This document shows positions 17,105 through 27,856 of a stretch of 64,000 nucleotides of DNA, in pieces. Source of the DNA: Mycolicibacterium iranicum (lineage in GTDB: Bacteria; Actinomycetota; Actinomycetes; Mycobacteriales; Mycobacteriaceae); assembly GCF_001650495.1 (NCBI RefSeq), contig NZ_LWCS01000002.1, forward strand, positions 124,001-188,000, written 5' to 3'. A program made the position numbers and the translations under genes. The notes beneath the pieces were generated by a model that saw only the letters and a list, made by a program, of their open reading frames with translations, ran no database searches and had not been told where the DNA came from. The first letter of the stretch is position 1; each line of letters starts with the position of its first letter.

Positions 17105-18645
17105 CGGGACCCGAGGCCACGGCACTTCTGGAGATGCGCGGAATAACCAAAAGGTTCGGCAACGTCACGGCATTGCGCGAGGTCACTCTCACGGTGCGCC
17201 GCGGAGAGATCCACGCCATCTGCGGAGAGAACGGTGCCGGAAAGTCGACCCTGATGAAGGTGCTCAGCGGCATCTACCCCCACGGCACCTACGAGGGTGA
17301 GATCGTCTTCGACGGTCGCCCCGGCGATTTCAGGGACATCCGCTCCAGCGAGCAGCGCGGCATAGCGATCATCCACCAGGAGCTTGCCCTGGTGCCGGTC
17401 CTGTCGATCGCCGAGAACATCTTCCTCGGCAACGAACACTCCCGAGGCGGGGTCATCAACTGGCACGAGACGATGACCCACGCAGGGCGTCTGCTGGACC
17501 GCGTTGGGCTCAGGGAGAATCCGAACACTCGCATCTCCGACATCGGCGTCGGCAAGCAGCAGCTCGTCGAAATCGCCAAGGCGCTGTCGAAGAAGGTCAA
17601 GCTGCTCATCCTCGACGAGCCGACCGCGGCTCTCAACGACGAAGACAGTCGGCATCTGCTGGATCTGATCCTCGGACTCCGCGAGCAGGGTTTGACGTGC
17701 ATCATCATCTCGCACAAGCTGAACGAGGTGATGCGGGTCGCCGATTCGGTGACGATACTGCGCGACGGCCAGACGATCGAAACCCGCTCCGTCGATGAGG
17801 AACTCACCGAGGAGCACCTTGTCCGCGGAATGGTGGGCCGCGACATGACCGACCGCTTCCCCGACCGACAGGCGCACGACATCGGCGAGGTCGCGCTCGC
17901 CATCGAGAACTGGACGGTGTTCCACCCGGTCGACCAGCAACGCAAGGTCGTCGACGACGTCTCGCTCACCGTGCGGCGCGGAGAAGTTGTCGGTCTGGCC
18001 GGACTGATGGGCGCAGGCCGCACCGAACTGGCCATGAGCGTGTTCGGCCGCAGCTACGGCAAGAAGGCCGGCGGCGCAGTCTTCAAAGACGGCCGACAGA
18101 TAAACACGCGCACGGTACCGGAGGCGATCGCCCATGGCATCGCTTACGCCACCGAGGATCGGAAGCACTTCGGGCTCAATCTGATGGACGACATTGCCCG
18201 CAGTGTCACCTTGGCATCGCTGCCGAAGGTGAGCAAGCTGTCGGTGATCAACGAGCACGAGGAGACGGTGGTCGCCGAGGGCTTCCGCAAGGACATGCGC
18301 ATCAAGGCCCCGTCGGTGCGGGCCACGACCGGCAACCTCTCGGGCGGCAACCAGCAGAAGGTCGTGCTGAGCAAGTGGATCTTCGCCGATCCCGACGTGC
18401 TGATCCTCGACGAACCGACGCGTGGTATCGACATCGGCGCGAAGTATGAGATCTACCAGATCATCAATTCGCTTGCCGCTCAGGGCAAAGCTGTGATCGT
18501 CATCTCCTCCGAATTACCTGAGCTGATCGGCCTGTGCGACCGCATTTACACCCTCAACGAGGGCCGCCTCACCGGCGAGGTGGCCCGCGAGGACGCGTCG
18601 CAGGAGACCCTGATGCACTACATGATGAAGGGACGCACAACATGA
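17101..18645 (+). CDS. gguA: Multiple sugar ABC transporter ATP-binding protein (GguA/MmsA)
   Basis: 514 residues, double ATPase. Domain 1 Walker [15 protein letters not shown] near residue 40 and Walker [16 protein letters not shown]; domain 2 degenerate P-loop [16 protein letters not shown], signature [16 protein letters not shown] and Walker [15 protein letters not shown]. The insert [32 protein letters not shown] is the GguA-type form. The GTG at 17101 overlaps the chvE stop as GTGA; the long open frame upstream is a shadow of chvE. It drives sugar uptake with GguB. Confidence 0.95.
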   Translation: MTGPEATALLEMRGITKRFGNVTALREVTLTVRRGEIHAICGENGAGKSTLMKVLSGIYPHGTYEGEIVFDGRPGDFRDIRSSEQRGIAIIHQELALVPVLSIAENIFLGNEHSRGGVINWHETMTHAGRLLDRVGLRENPNTRISDIGVGKQQLVEIAKALSKKVKLLILDEPTAALNDEDSRHLLDLILGLREQGLTCIIISHKLNEVMRVADSVTILRDGQTIETRSVDEELTEEHLVRGMVGRDMTDRFPDRQAHDIGEVALAIENWTVFHPVDQQRKVVDDVSLTVRRGEVVGLAGLMGAGRTELAMSVFGRSYGKKAGGAVFKDGRQINTRTVPEAIAHGIAYATEDRKHFGLNLMDDIARSVTLASLPKVSKLSVINEHEETVVAEGFRKDMRIKAPSVRATTGNLSGGNQQKVVLSKWIFADPDVLILDEPTRGIDIGAKYEIYQIINSLAAQGKAVIVISSELPELIGLCDRIYTLNEGRLTGEVAREDASQETLMHYMMKGRTT

Positions 18646-19877
18646 CCACCACCCCCATGGTGGACGCGGCTCCGAGCGCTCCGGGCGCTCCGCCCCCATC
18701 GCCCGGCGTCACCGAGCGGCTGAGGTCGGCGCTGCGCGGCAACGTCAGGCAGTACGGAATGGTCGTCGCACTGGCTGCGATCGTCCTTTTGTTCCAGATC
18801 TGGACCGACGGCATTCTGCTCAAGCCGCTCAACGTGACGAACATCGTTCAGCAGAACGGCTACATCCTGATCCTCGCGATCGGGATGGTCATGGTCATCA
18901 TCTCGGGCCACATCGACCTGTCCGTCGGGTCGATCGCCGGGTTTGTGGGTGCGATGTCCGCCGTCCTGATGATCAACAACGCCATGCCCTGGCCCGTGGC
19001 CGTCGCGCTCTGCCTGCTGATGGGCGCGGCAATTGGTGCATGGCAGGGCTTTTGGATCGCCTACGTAGGAATCCCGTCGTTCATCGTGACGCTGGCGGGC
19101 ATGCTGGTCTTCCGCGGGGCGACGCAGTACCTGCTGGAAGGCCAGTCCATCGCGCCGTTCCCGCGCAACTTCACGCAGGTGAGCAGCGGGTTCCTCCCGG
19201 AACTGGGCGCCAACAGCGTCTACCACTGGCCCACTGTCATCCTCGGGCTGCTCGTCATGGTGGCCGCTGTATGGCAACAGATTCGACAACGACGCACCCA
19301 GTCCCGCTACGGATTCGATGTGGCACCGGTGGGCTGGTTCCTGTTCAAGTGCGCAGCGATCGTCGTTGCGCTGGCCGCCTTCACACTGCTGCTCGCAAGC
19401 TACCGCGGTGTTCCCGTCGTCGGCATCATTCTGGCGGTGGCCTTCGTGATCTACGCGTTCATCATGCGCGGCACCGTGGTCGGGCGTCAAGTGTACGCGG
19501 TCGGCGGAAATGAGGCCGCGGCCCGACTCTCCGGCGTCAAGACCAAGCGCACCACGTTCCTGGTGTTCGTCAACATGGGGTTGCTGTCCGCGCTGGCCGG
19601 CCTGCTTTTCGCGGCACGGCTCAACTCGGCGACGCCGCAAGCCGGGATCGGCATGGAACTCGAGGCCATCGCCGCAGCGTTCATCGGTGGCGCATCGGCC
19701 ACAGGTGGCGTGGGAACGGTGTTGGGCGCGATCATCGGCGGTTTTGTGCTCGGCGTGCTGAACAACGGGATGTCGTTGATCGGGATCGGCAGCGATGTGC
19801 AACAGGTGATCAAGGGACTGGTGCTGTTGGCCGCTGTCGGCTTCGACATCTACAACAAGAAGAAGGGCGGATCCTGA
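18642..19877 (+). CDS. gguB: Multiple sugar ABC transporter permease (GguB/MmsB)
   Basis: 411 residues, longer than RbsC-type permeases, as is normal for GguB. Core [22 protein letters not shown] and [25 protein letters not shown]; an extra hydrophilic loop [15 protein letters not shown] in mid-protein. ATG at 18642 overlaps the gguA stop (ATGA). The N-terminal 30 residues are Pro/Ala-rich and cytoplasmic before the first membrane helix. Confidence 0.94.
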   Translation: MTTTPMVDAAPSAPGAPPPSPGVTERLRSALRGNVRQYGMVVALAAIVLLFQIWTDGILLKPLNVTNIVQQNGYILILAIGMVMVIISGHIDLSVGSIAGFVGAMSAVLMINNAMPWPVAVALCLLMGAAIGAWQGFWIAYVGIPSFIVTLAGMLVFRGATQYLLEGQSIAPFPRNFTQVSSGFLPELGANSVYHWPTVILGLLVMVAAVWQQIRQRRTQSRYGFDVAPVGWFLFKCAAIVVALAAFTLLLASYRGVPVVGIILAVAFVIYAFIMRGTVVGRQVYAVGGNEAAARLSGVKTKRTTFLVFVNMGLLSALAGLLFAARLNSATPQAGIGMELEAIAAAFIGGASATGGVGTVLGAIIGGFVLGVLNNGMSLIGIGSDVQQVIKGLVLLAAVGFDIYNKKKGGS

Positions 19878-19878
19878 C

Positions 19879-20145
19879 GTGGCAGGTAGCGACCGCCCAG
19901 ATCGATTCGCACGCGATATCGTGACGTTCATGCGAAGCTGGGCGCCGTACGGTGGGCCGCCCGCCGACGAAGTGCTGCCGGAGTTCGGTTTGACCCCAGA
20001 ACAGCTGGTGGAGCGCTACCATCAGATCCTCGCTCGCCGTGCCGCGGAGGCCGAGGAGGCTCGTCGGAAACCATGGCTGGCGCTGCGCCGCAATGCTTCT
20101 CCCGGAGACGGGGCGGTGCCGTCCACCTCGACGCCCCCCCAGTGA
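19879..20145 (+). CDS. Small hypothetical protein between gguB and galT
   Basis: 88 residues, GTG start 1 bp after the gguB stop and a GTGA overlap with galT, so it is embedded in the operon and almost certainly translated. It has two predicted helices: FARDIVTFMRSWAPYGGPPADEVLPEFGLTPEQLVERYHQIL, then an Arg/Ala/Glu coil. No known enzyme motif. Its position between uptake and Leloir genes is the only clue to function. Confidence 0.7.
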   Translation: MAGSDRPDRFARDIVTFMRSWAPYGGPPADEVLPEFGLTPEQLVERYHQILARRAAEAEEARRKPWLALRRNASPGDGAVPSTSTPPQ

Positions 20146-21233
20146 CCATCACCCCGACGCGCTGGACCCTCGCCGACGGGCGCGACCTGCTGTTCTTCGA
20201 CCTCCCCGGACACCGCTGCGCCCCGATCGAGGACCGGCGAGAGTTGACGGCTCACCGAGATGGCCAGTCCGAGTTGCGCTTCGACCGAATCTCCGGTGAA
20301 TGGGTGATCATCGCGGCGCTGCGTCAGGACCGCACCTACAAGCCGCCGGCCGATCAGTGTCCGCTGTGCCCCGGCCCCACCGGGCTGACCAGTGAGATCC
20401 CGGCCCCCGACTACGACGTGGCAGTCTTCGAGAACCGCTTTGCCAGCCTCTCCGGCGCCGACGGGCACCCCTTCCGACTGCCCACCGAGTCCGACCCGGG
20501 CTTAGCCTGCGAACCAAGCCACGGACGCTGTGAGGTCGTCTGTTTCTCCGCCGACCACACCGGGTCCTTTGCCGATCTCGATCATCTGCACGCACGGCTC
20601 GTCGTCGACGTGTGGCGCCACCGCACGCGTGACCTGTTGAGCCGAAGCGGTATCGAGCAGGTGTTCTGCTTCGAGAACCGCGGTGAGGAGATCGGCGTCA
20701 CCCTCACCCACCCACACGGGCAGATCTACGGGTACCCCTACGTCACGCCGCACACGGAGGCGACGCTCCGACAGGCGCGCGCTCACCGCGCGTCGTACGG
20801 CACCAACCTGTTCACCGACATCCTCGAACACGAAATCTCTATCGGCGCAAGGATCGTCGCCCGCACCAATACCTTCACCGCCTTCGTTCCGTTCGCGGCG
20901 CGCTGGCCCGTGGAGGTGCACATCTTTCCGAACCAGCCCGCGCGCAACCTGCTCGACTTCGGCGACGCGGAATTGGACGATTTCACCGACACCTACCAGA
21001 TGGTTCTGCAGCGGCTGGACCGCCTCTACGGCGAGCCGCTGCCTTACATGGCAGCGCTGCACCAGTACACCGACACCGAGTCACAACGCGAAGGACTGTT
21101 TCACGCGCAGGTGATCTCGACACGGCGCAGCGCCACCCGGCTGAAGTACCTGGCGAGTTCGGAGTCCATCATGGGTGCGTTCATCAACGACGTGACACCG
21201 GAGTCCCTCGCCCAGAGGTTGCGGGGGCTCTGA
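20142..21233 (+). CDS. galT: Galactose-1-phosphate uridylyltransferase
   Basis: 363 residues of the HIT superfamily. The zinc site includes CPLC (near residue 70), and the active-site [14 protein letters not shown] carries the catalytic histidine in HxH. The C-terminal half [14 protein letters not shown] and [17 protein letters not shown] is characteristic. It exchanges UMP between UDP-glucose and galactose 1-phosphate in the Leloir pathway. I take GTG 20142, which overlaps the previous stop, rather than earlier in-frame starts that read through the small gene. The upstream residues lack GalT similarity. Confidence 0.95.
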   Translation: MTITPTRWTLADGRDLLFFDLPGHRCAPIEDRRELTAHRDGQSELRFDRISGEWVIIAALRQDRTYKPPADQCPLCPGPTGLTSEIPAPDYDVAVFENRFASLSGADGHPFRLPTESDPGLACEPSHGRCEVVCFSADHTGSFADLDHLHARLVVDVWRHRTRDLLSRSGIEQVFCFENRGEEIGVTLTHPHGQIYGYPYVTPHTEATLRQARAHRASYGTNLFTDILEHEISIGARIVARTNTFTAFVPFAARWPVEVHIFPNQPARNLLDFGDAELDDFTDTYQMVLQRLDRLYGEPLPYMAALHQYTDTESQREGLFHAQVISTRRSATRLKYLASSESIMGAFINDVTPESLAQRLRGL

Positions 21234-21238
21234 CGATC

Positions 21239-22339
21239 GTGAAACCTTCTGACGTGGTGTGCTACTCGGCGCCCGGGCGGGTCAATCTGATCGGTGAGCA
21301 CACCGACTACAACATGGGTTTCGCATTGCCGATTGCGCTGCCCGAGCGCACCGCCGTGACCTTCCGGCCCGCAGAGGCCGCGACGATGGTCGTCAGCAGC
21401 GACCGCACGGACGCCGCGGTCGAGTTTCCGCTCGACACGACGCCGGGTGGCGTCACCGGCTGGGCTGCTTACGTGGCGGGGATCGTCTGGGCCCTGCAGC
21501 AGGCGGATCATCCTGTCCCCGGCGGCGCAATGTCGATATCGGGCGGCGTCGAGCTGGGTTCTGGTCTGGCGTCGTCGGCGGCCCTCGGGTGTGCCGTCCT
21601 CGGGGCGGTGCTGCATGCGACGGATCGGCAGCTCGACCGCGTCGAGCAGGCTCGGATCGCCTCTGCCGCGGAGAACGAATATGTCGGCGCACCAACGGGT
21701 CTGATGGATCAACTCGCCATCCTTCTCGCCGAGCCGCGGCGAGCACTGCTCATCGACTTCTGCGAGCCGGTGACCCGCTCGGTGGCGTTCGACCCCGATG
21801 CTTCCAGGTTGGCGCTCCTGCTGATCAACTCCCGTGCCACGCATCGGCATGTCGGCGGCGAGTACGCGGCCCGGCGTGCATCGTGCGAGCGCGCCGCTGC
21901 CGCGCTCGGCGTGTCGTCGCTGCGCGACGTCCAGAACCGCGGAGTGGCAGTACTGAGTGACGTCCCGGACGCGCGCGACGCACGTCGCGCGCGCCACATC
22001 ATCACCGAGAATCGCCGCGTCCTCGACAGTGTGGCGGCACTTGAGTCCAGCGACTTCGCCGCGTTCGGTCAGCTGATGAACGCCTCACAGGAGTCCATGC
22101 GCGACGACTTCGAGATCACCACCGACCACATCGACTTGATCGCCGCCACGGCGGTACGGGCCGGCGCACTCGGGGCGCGGATGACCGGCGGCGGGTTCGG
22201 AGGCTGTGTCATCGCACTTGTCGCTGAAGACGACGTGGAGTCGGTCGCCTCCTCGGTGAACGAACAGATGCGAGGCGCCGGCCATCCCGAGCCCGCCATC
22301 ACCCGCACGCGGTCCAGCCGCGGTGCTGGTGTGTGTTGA
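21239..22339 (+). CDS. galK: Galactokinase
   Basis: 366 residues, GHMP kinase. Signature [20 protein letters not shown] at residues 11-30, the ATP loop [34 protein letters not shown] with the catalytic Asp, and the C-terminal [14 protein letters not shown]. It phosphorylates galactose at C1 with ATP. GTG start, 5 bp after galT; the end overlaps galM by 7 nt. The operon lacks galE, so the UDP-galactose epimerase must be encoded elsewhere. Confidence 0.96.
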   Translation: MKPSDVVCYSAPGRVNLIGEHTDYNMGFALPIALPERTAVTFRPAEAATMVVSSDRTDAAVEFPLDTTPGGVTGWAAYVAGIVWALQQADHPVPGGAMSISGGVELGSGLASSAALGCAVLGAVLHATDRQLDRVEQARIASAAENEYVGAPTGLMDQLAILLAEPRRALLIDFCEPVTRSVAFDPDASRLALLLINSRATHRHVGGEYAARRASCERAAAALGVSSLRDVQNRGVAVLSDVPDARDARRARHIITENRRVLDSVAALESSDFAAFGQLMNASQESMRDDFEITTDHIDLIAATAVRAGALGARMTGGGFGGCVIALVAEDDVESVASSVNEQMRGAGHPEPAITRTRSSRGAGVC

Positions 22340-23307
22340 AGCGATGCGTACGGCCGGCGTCGGGAAGCGACTACCCATTGATCCTGGAATCGGCCGGCCG
22401 AGTGGTACGCGGGGTAGTCGCGGGAGTCGGCGCCGCCGTTCGATGCCTTTCCGTTGACGGCGTCGAACTCACCCCCGGCTTCGACAGTCATCACCCGGCT
22501 CCGTTCTACTGCGGCAAGGCTCTGGTGCCGTGGCCAAACCGCGTGCGGGACGGTCGATGGCATCACGAAGGCCGCACGCTTCAGCTCGACATCACCGATG
22601 CCGAAACGAACACCGCGCTTCACGGCTTGCTGTGCGCCGTCGATTTTCGGTGCGTCGAATACTCGGAGTCGTCGGTGACCCTCGCCGCGCCGATTCAGTC
22701 ACGGGAAGGTTACCCGTTCGATCTCGAGACCACGGTGCACTACCAGCTGACCACCACGGGGCTGGCGGCCACCCACACGGTTCGAAATGTCGGGTCGCGC
22801 TGTGCACCAGTAGCTCTCGGTGCTCACCCGTTCCTGTCCATCGGTGATGTCCCGGCGGACCAGATGACTTTGACGGTGAACGGCGATTTCCACGTCGACG
22901 TCGACGAGCAGCGCATACCGGTGGGTGTGACGCCGGTGAACGGCACCTCATGGGACCTGCGCGTCGGCCGGGCCGTGGCCGGCCTCGACCTCGACGACTG
23001 CTGGGTCGTCGCCGGCGACGCGAGCCGCGGCAGCACACATACCCTTCGCGCGCCCGACGGGCGCAGCCTCTCGCTCTGGGCCGATGAGCGGTTCGGCTTC
23101 CTCCACGTCTTCGTGACGCGGGAGTTCCCGAAAGACGGTGACCGCGTCACCGCAATCGCGCTCGAACCGATGACGGCTCCAGCGGATGCGCTCAACAGCG
23201 GCATCGGCCTGCGGTGGTTGGCGCCGGCGGAGCAACTATGCGCGTCCTGGGCGATCCGCTACGACCGACAGATTTCCTCAACGCCGCCTTTCACATCTCG
23301 GCGATGA
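22333..23307 (+). CDS. galM: Aldose 1-epimerase (mutarotase)
   Basis: 324 residues of the galactose mutarotase-like fold. NTALHGLLC carries one catalytic His; [11 protein letters not shown] carries the second; [15 protein letters not shown] carries the catalytic Glu. It interconverts alpha and beta anomers of galactose before GalK. GTG 22333 overlaps the galK stop; a TTG at 22336 is an alternative. The last residues (FTSRR) and the stop lie within a repeat that copies the end of the MFS gene 3.2 kb away, so the native C-terminus may have been altered by an insertion event. Confidence 0.9.
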   Translation: MLKRCVRPASGSDYPLILESAGRVVRGVVAGVGAAVRCLSVDGVELTPGFDSHHPAPFYCGKALVPWPNRVRDGRWHHEGRTLQLDITDAETNTALHGLLCAVDFRCVEYSESSVTLAAPIQSREGYPFDLETTVHYQLTTTGLAATHTVRNVGSRCAPVALGAHPFLSIGDVPADQMTLTVNGDFHVDVDEQRIPVGVTPVNGTSWDLRVGRAVAGLDLDDCWVVAGDASRGSTHTLRAPDGRSLSLWADERFGFLHVFVTREFPKDGDRVTAIALEPMTAPADALNSGIGLRWLAPAEQLCASWAIRYDRQISSTPPFTSRR

Positions 23308-23340
23308 GGTCGGGCCGATAACGTTGCGCGGCAAGCGGGT
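23302..23340. repeat. 39-bp direct repeat, left copy (MFS 3'-end remnant)
   Basis: This stretch matches 26518-26556 at 36 of 39 positions, including the run CCGATAACGTTGCGCGGCAA. Read on the minus strand it encodes [14 protein letters not shown] and then a TGA, the same C-terminus and stop position as the MFS transporter (LAAQRYRRDIIAES). It is thus a detached copy of that gene's end, and it overlaps the galM stop. Confidence 0.85.
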
Positions 23341-23420
23341 CGTCATGATCTTCTCCCCTATTGGGGTCGCCTCGGCACGGGCGGCGGTGTGTGCGGTGAT
23401 GTCGCGTTGGTCAACCGCTT

Positions 23421-26300
23421 TCAGGCCTCACTCGTCGAAATCGCCTCAGCGCCTTCGGCACTCCCGTCGACCACGGTGGGCGGTAGGGGCCGCTGGTCGT
23501 TGACGTACTCACCGGCGGGCTCCCGGCCATCGGTTCGCGGCGTGTCGAAGAACACGTCACGCAGAATCCAAGTGGTGTTGCCCATCGTCACGGTGAAATC
23601 CCCCCAGTATCGGAACACCGGCTGTTTGGCCAGGATCCTCGACTCGAAATGCGGCCGCACCGTGATCTGCAGCGTCTCGGTGAATGTGTGCGTCCGCGTC
23701 CACGTCTGGCTGAACGTCGTGGTGATCTCGGTGTTGACGATCTCGAAGACCTTGAACGAAGCCTTGGCACTGATTTGGATGCTGGACGTCTGAGTCTGGG
23801 TATCGCTTATCTGCACTGTCCGGTTCAACGGTCCATCGTCGGGGTTCTTGACGGTGAAACCGACCTGGTGCTCATCGCCCACTGTCCGTTCCTCGCGGGT
23901 GGCCTTGAAGTTGCACTTCGCCAGTGATCCCTGGCTGCACAGGTCGTTGAGAATCTCCGCTTGTTCCTGCCCCTGCCCGGCGGGCACTTCGACGGTTGTG
24001 CCGGGCGGGTCATTGAATTCGATGATCTGCACGGCGCCCTTGACCGCTCGGGTGCAGGTGCCACCGGCCGACTGGCAGCTGATGGTACCCAAGCCCACAT
24101 CGTTCAACGTCATGGCGGAAATCTCGTAGTACACGGTGCCCGGCGCCGACGGGGCCAGGAAACCTAAGGTGTACTGATTGCGTCCGAAGATGGGCGTGTC
24201 CAGTGAGTACCCGATTGATCGACCCGGTTCGATGATCGTGGCCACTCCCGGGCCCTTGATGGCGCTGGGTAGTAGGTCCCTCATCGAGTTGAGGTAGACG
24301 CCGCTGAGGTTGACGACTTTGAGTGGATACCGGGAGAAGTTGTATATGGTCATGATCGGCGCGACGTAAGCGACCAATTGCGTTCCGGTGGCCGGGGCAC
24401 CTGGCTGCACCGACACCACCGACAGCGAGTTGGACTCGAAGTTGGGCACGAGGAGCTCCGCACCATCCGGGCTCACGGCTATCGCCCCGGGATTGGAGCC
24501 CACGGCGATACTGGTGACGGTGCCGGTCGCCAGCTCGATCACCGCGACGCTGTTCGTGCCGTCGTCTGTAACGAAAAGCCGTTGACCGTCGGGACTGACC
24601 GCGAGCGCCGACGGACTGGACGACACGTAGAAGGTGTTCGTGATCGCTCGGGTCGCCGTGTCGATGGCTGCGATCGTGCCGTTCTCGAAGCCGGCGACGT
24701 AGACGACATTGCCATCGGGGCTCGTCGCGACCGCTGTGGGGCTGGTTCCGGCGGGAAGGATCACCTGCCCGACAATCTCGCCGGCCGCAGTATCGATCAC
24801 CGACACGGTGTCTGTGCCGGTGTTGGCTACATAGAGCCGAGACCCGTTAGGAGCGAACGTGAGTCCGCCCGGCGCGGAGCCCGAAGGCAGGGCGAGGCGG
24901 GCAACCACACTGTAGGTGTCCGTATCGATGACCGCCACGTTGTCGCCGTCGAAGTCTGCTACATACAGCCGTTGGCCGCTGGGACTCAGCGCCAATGCCG
25001 ACAGTGCCGTGAAGCCAGGTAGTACACCGATCTGGATGGTCTTGACGACCGAAGCGGTCTCCGTATCGATGACCGCGACCCGGTCGTCGTAACCCCCTGC
25101 GACGTAGACCGTTTCGCCATCGGTGCTGACCACCACGGCCAGTGGGTAGTTACCGACGTCGGAGATGGTGGCGGTCACCCGTCTGGTTGCGGTGTCGATG
25201 ACGGACAGCGAGTTGCCATCGGCGTTGGTGACATACGCTGTTTTCCCGTCGGCGCTGAGTGCCACCGCAGACGGGCCGGACCCGACCTCGACGCTGACGA
25301 CTGGCGACTCGGTGACAGATACCGCAACGGAGACCTCGGCCTTCTTGAACCAGTTCAACCGCCACTGCCCGTCGGCGTCGATCAGGATCAGCGCGCGCAC
25401 ATTGTCGGCCACCTGCACTGTGAAGGCGTCACGGCCGCCGCTTTCGGCGAACGCGGCGTCGGGCGAATAGGTGAAGCTGCCGTCGGGATTGACCACCACA
25501 TCACCCTTGGCGGGGCTCCCGGTCACCACATAGTCCAGTTGATGACCGTCGGGATCGACCGCACCGACTGATCCGACGATCGCCCCAGCCTCGTTCTGGC
25601 TCAACTGGAACGGCGACGCGGTGGGGGCTCTGTCGAACAACGCGTAACGCGGTTGGCGGCGCGCCCATTCGAGCAACCCGGCGAAGAAGGAGGTCTGCGA
25701 CGTATCGAGCGGACTTGTGGCAGTCGTTACGGTATCGGACGCCGTCACCGCCGCCGAGAGGGTTAGGCGCTCCGATTGGGCTGGTGCCGCGCTGGACGGG
25801 GTGTGTGGTGGTGAGGTCGTCGACGGTCCGGGCTCCGCATCGATCGCCGAGGCTGCGGCATCGTCGCCCGTTTCCTCGGCTACGCTCCCCGGACCGGTGG
25901 ATGTGGTCGAGCTTGATTTCTCGTGCGGCGCGTCGCGGCGATCAGCTGCGTCGGCTCGGCCTTCTTGGTCGCTGTTCTCGACGCCGGCGGCCTCTTCGGC
26001 CTCGTCGGCAATGTCGTCGTCGACGTCGTCGGCAATGTTGTTGTCGACGTCGTCCTGGCCTACGTCTTGCGCTTCTTCATTTTGTGCATCGCCAGACCTC
26101 GAGTCCGCGTCAACCTCGGTATCGGACGAGGGAGCGTCGGAGGACGACGAAGACGAGGAATCTGTTGCTGAGCCCGTCTCCGAGTCGTTCGTCGTGGCGT
26201 GGGCCGCAGGCGTCGCCGCAAGGGCTATCCCCGCCGCAACGATGGGCGCGGCCGCCCAGGGTGCTGCCTTCGTCATCCATTCCGACCGATTTTGCTTCAT
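23421..26300 (-). CDS. Large secreted YVTN beta-propeller protein with aerolysin-like C-terminal region
   Basis: 959 residues. Signal peptide ending near AHA (residue 35); an acidic Ser/Asp/Glu/Thr-rich disordered region to about residue 175; FFAGLLEWARRQPRYALFDRAP followed by an Ig-like/VCBS module (AVDPDGHQLDYVVTG, NPDGSFTYSPD) near 205-300. Next come seven YVTN blades (YVTNADGNSLSVIDT, YVAGGYDDRVAVIDT, YVADFDGDNVAVIDT, YVANTGTDTVSVIDT and three more) near 330-630. The C-terminal third contains cysteines and long Ser/Thr-alternating strands (SIQISAKASFKVFEIVN, TTTFSQTWTRTHTFTETL) and YWGDFTVTM, a pattern resembling ETX/MTX2-aerolysin pore-forming folds. No membrane anchor or sortase motif is seen. 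The gene lies alone between two direct repeats. Function is unknown; adhesion, carbohydrate binding or membrane attack are possible. Confidence 0.8.
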   Translation of the reverse strand: MKQNRSEWMTKAAPWAAAPIVAAGIALAATPAAHATTNDSETGSATDSSSSSSSDAPSSDTEVDADSRSGDAQNEEAQDVGQDDVDNNIADDVDDDIADEAEEAAGVENSDQEGRADAADRRDAPHEKSSSTTSTGPGSVAEETGDDAAASAIDAEPGPSTTSPPHTPSSAAPAQSERLTLSAAVTASDTVTTATSPLDTSQTSFFAGLLEWARRQPRYALFDRAPTASPFQLSQNEAGAIVGSVGAVDPDGHQLDYVVTGSPAKGDVVVNPDGSFTYSPDAAFAESGGRDAFTVQVADNVRALILIDADGQWRLNWFKKAEVSVAVSVTESPVVSVEVGSGPSAVALSADGKTAYVTNADGNSLSVIDTATRRVTATISDVGNYPLAVVVSTDGETVYVAGGYDDRVAVIDTETASVVKTIQIGVLPGFTALSALALSPSGQRLYVADFDGDNVAVIDTDTYSVVARLALPSGSAPGGLTFAPNGSRLYVANTGTDTVSVIDTAAGEIVGQVILPAGTSPTAVATSPDGNVVYVAGFENGTIAAIDTATRAITNTFYVSSSPSALAVSPDGQRLFVTDDGTNSVAVIELATGTVTSIAVGSNPGAIAVSPDGAELLVPNFESNSLSVVSVQPGAPATGTQLVAYVAPIMTIYNFSRYPLKVVNLSGVYLNSMRDLLPSAIKGPGVATIIEPGRSIGYSLDTPIFGRNQYTLGFLAPSAPGTVYYEISAMTLNDVGLGTISCQSAGGTCTRAVKGAVQIIEFNDPPGTTVEVPAGQGQEQAEILNDLCSQGSLAKCNFKATREERTVGDEHQVGFTVKNPDDGPLNRTVQISDTQTQTSSIQISAKASFKVFEIVNTEITTTFSQTWTRTHTFTETLQITVRPHFESRILAKQPVFRYWGDFTVTMGNTTWILRDVFFDTPRTDGREPAGEYVNDQRPLPPTVVDGSAEGAEAISTSEA

Positions 26301-26506
26301 TGCGGCCCGCTCCCGATCGCTGCAGATTATTCGGTTATTGACGCTAGCGAAATCTTTTCCGGGAGTCGATTTCGATCGAGGGTGTTCCCGAAAAATTTAC
26401 CTTCGTCGGACGGCGACGAGGGGTCAGGTGCAGGTGAGACGACCGCGGGCGGGGTCGACGTCACCTTCAGCCCCGAGTCCTTGATGTGACGGTAGCTCTA
26501 TATCGT

Positions 26507-27793
26507 TCAGGACTCCGCGATGATGTCGCGCCGATAACGTTGCGCGGCAAGCGCGTAACAGCCGATCGCCACAAACTGCATCGTCGGCACGAGGATCAGC
26601 AAGGCACGGCCCAGTGCCTGCGGGCCCAGCTCACCCGTAAGCGAGTCGCTGATCAACCCGGTCAAGAATGGACCGACGGAACCCAGCGTCGCATTGAAGA
26701 ACAAGAAGATGGCCGACGCCGTCGCACGCTGCTCCGGAAGCACCAGACGCTGAATGGCCGCGATCGACGGCGCCAGATAGGCGATGCCGATGACGTAGGC
26801 CAATGCCAAAAGCAGGACGCACCACATCCGGCTTTCGACGATGAAGGCCAGCGCCGACGCCGGCAGCAGCGCCGCGATGAGAATGACCACGATCCACAGC
26901 AGCCAGCGCGGGTCGCGGGTTGCCAGCCGGTCGGCGATCCGTCCCACGATCAGCAGTCCGAGAATCCCGAGCGCACCGGTCGCGAGGCCATACTGGATCC
27001 CGACTTCACCAAGCGACATGCCCCGGGCACGCATCAGGAACGCCGGGGCAAAGGTCGTCAACGAGTATCCGGCCGCCGACACCAGCGCAGTACCGGCCAC
27101 CATGGCGAGGAAGCTGGGCTTACGCAGCAGATCCCACCAGTTCAATGCGGCGGAGGGCTGCCGCGCAGGCGGGGCTGGCAGACTCTGGCGGCTGCCCACG
27201 ACCCACAGCACCACAGGGGCCAGAAGAACACTGATGGCGCCCATGACCACGAAAGCCGCCCGCCAGCCCAAGCTTTCGGCGAGAAGACCACCACCGAGCA
27301 GGCTTGCGGCACTGGCGAGCGGGATCGCCATGGTGGTGACAGCCAACGGGGCCGAGCGCTTGTCCGGGGCGAAGTTGCGCGCCACGTAGGCGTGCGCTGC
27401 CGGCGTGCTGCCCGCCTCGCCGACAGCGACACCGACGCGGGTGAGCGCGAGCTGGAGACCGGACTGGACCGCACCGCCCAGCATTGTCATCGAGCCCCAC
27501 AACGTCAGGCAGCCGGCGATGACTGTGCCGAAGAGTCCGCGATCGGCGACGCGCGCGATCAGGATGCCCACCACGGCATACACGATGAGGAACCCGAACC
27601 CGTTGATGACGCCGATCGCGGTGTCGGACAGGGCCAGGTCCTTCTTGATGGGTTCGGCCAGAACGCCCGGCAGGAAGCGGTCGACGTAGTTGAGGGTGCC
27701 GACAAGTGCGAGCACCACGACCGCGGTCCATGCGCGAGGTGGCGAATGCACAGCCTGGGCTGCACCCGCGGCTGCGTCCTGTGGTGTCGACAT
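26507..27793 (-). CDS. MFS transporter, spinster/hexuronate-like
   Basis: 428 residues with about 12 hydrophobic helices. N-terminal LVGTLNYVDRFLPGVLAEPIKKDLALSDTAIGVINGFGFLIVYAVVG and the loop A motif ARVADRG, then GEAGSTPAAHAYVARNFAPDKR, resemble the spinster-type/ACS-like MFS branch. The substrate is unknown. It follows the MerR gene by 63 bp on the same strand, so regulated efflux is plausible. Its last 39 bp are duplicated at 23302-23340. Confidence 0.88.
   Translation of the reverse strand: MSTPQDAAAGAAQAVHSPPRAWTAVVVLALVGTLNYVDRFLPGVLAEPIKKDLALSDTAIGVINGFGFLIVYAVVGILIARVADRGLFGTVIAGCLTLWGSMTMLGGAVQSGLQLALTRVGVAVGEAGSTPAAHAYVARNFAPDKRSAPLAVTTMAIPLASAASLLGGGLLAESLGWRAAFVVMGAISVLLAPVVLWVVGSRQSLPAPPARQPSAALNWWDLLRKPSFLAMVAGTALVSAAGYSLTTFAPAFLMRARGMSLGEVGIQYGLATGALGILGLLIVGRIADRLATRDPRWLLWIVVILIAALLPASALAFIVESRMWCVLLLALAYVIGIAYLAPSIAAIQRLVLPEQRATASAIFLFFNATLGSVGPFLTGLISDSLTGELGPQALGRALLILVPTMQFVAIGCYALAAQRYRRDIIAES
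26518..26556. repeat. 39-bp direct repeat, right copy (native 3' end of the MFS gene)
   Basis: Intact copy at the end of the MFS gene; it differs from 23302-23340 at three positions. Together the two copies enclose about 3.2 kb that contains only the secreted propeller gene and its flanks. Confidence 0.85.
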
Positions 27794-27856
27794 CGTTCTC
27801 CTCCGGCAATCGCTGCCGAGCAGCTTGACAGACGGTGTCGCCCCAGGCGCTCAGGA

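Noticed and set aside
23351..23362. Short CCCC/GGGG inverted repeat after galM as a terminator
   Set aside because: The stem is only 4 bp and no U-tract follows; it is too weak to call.
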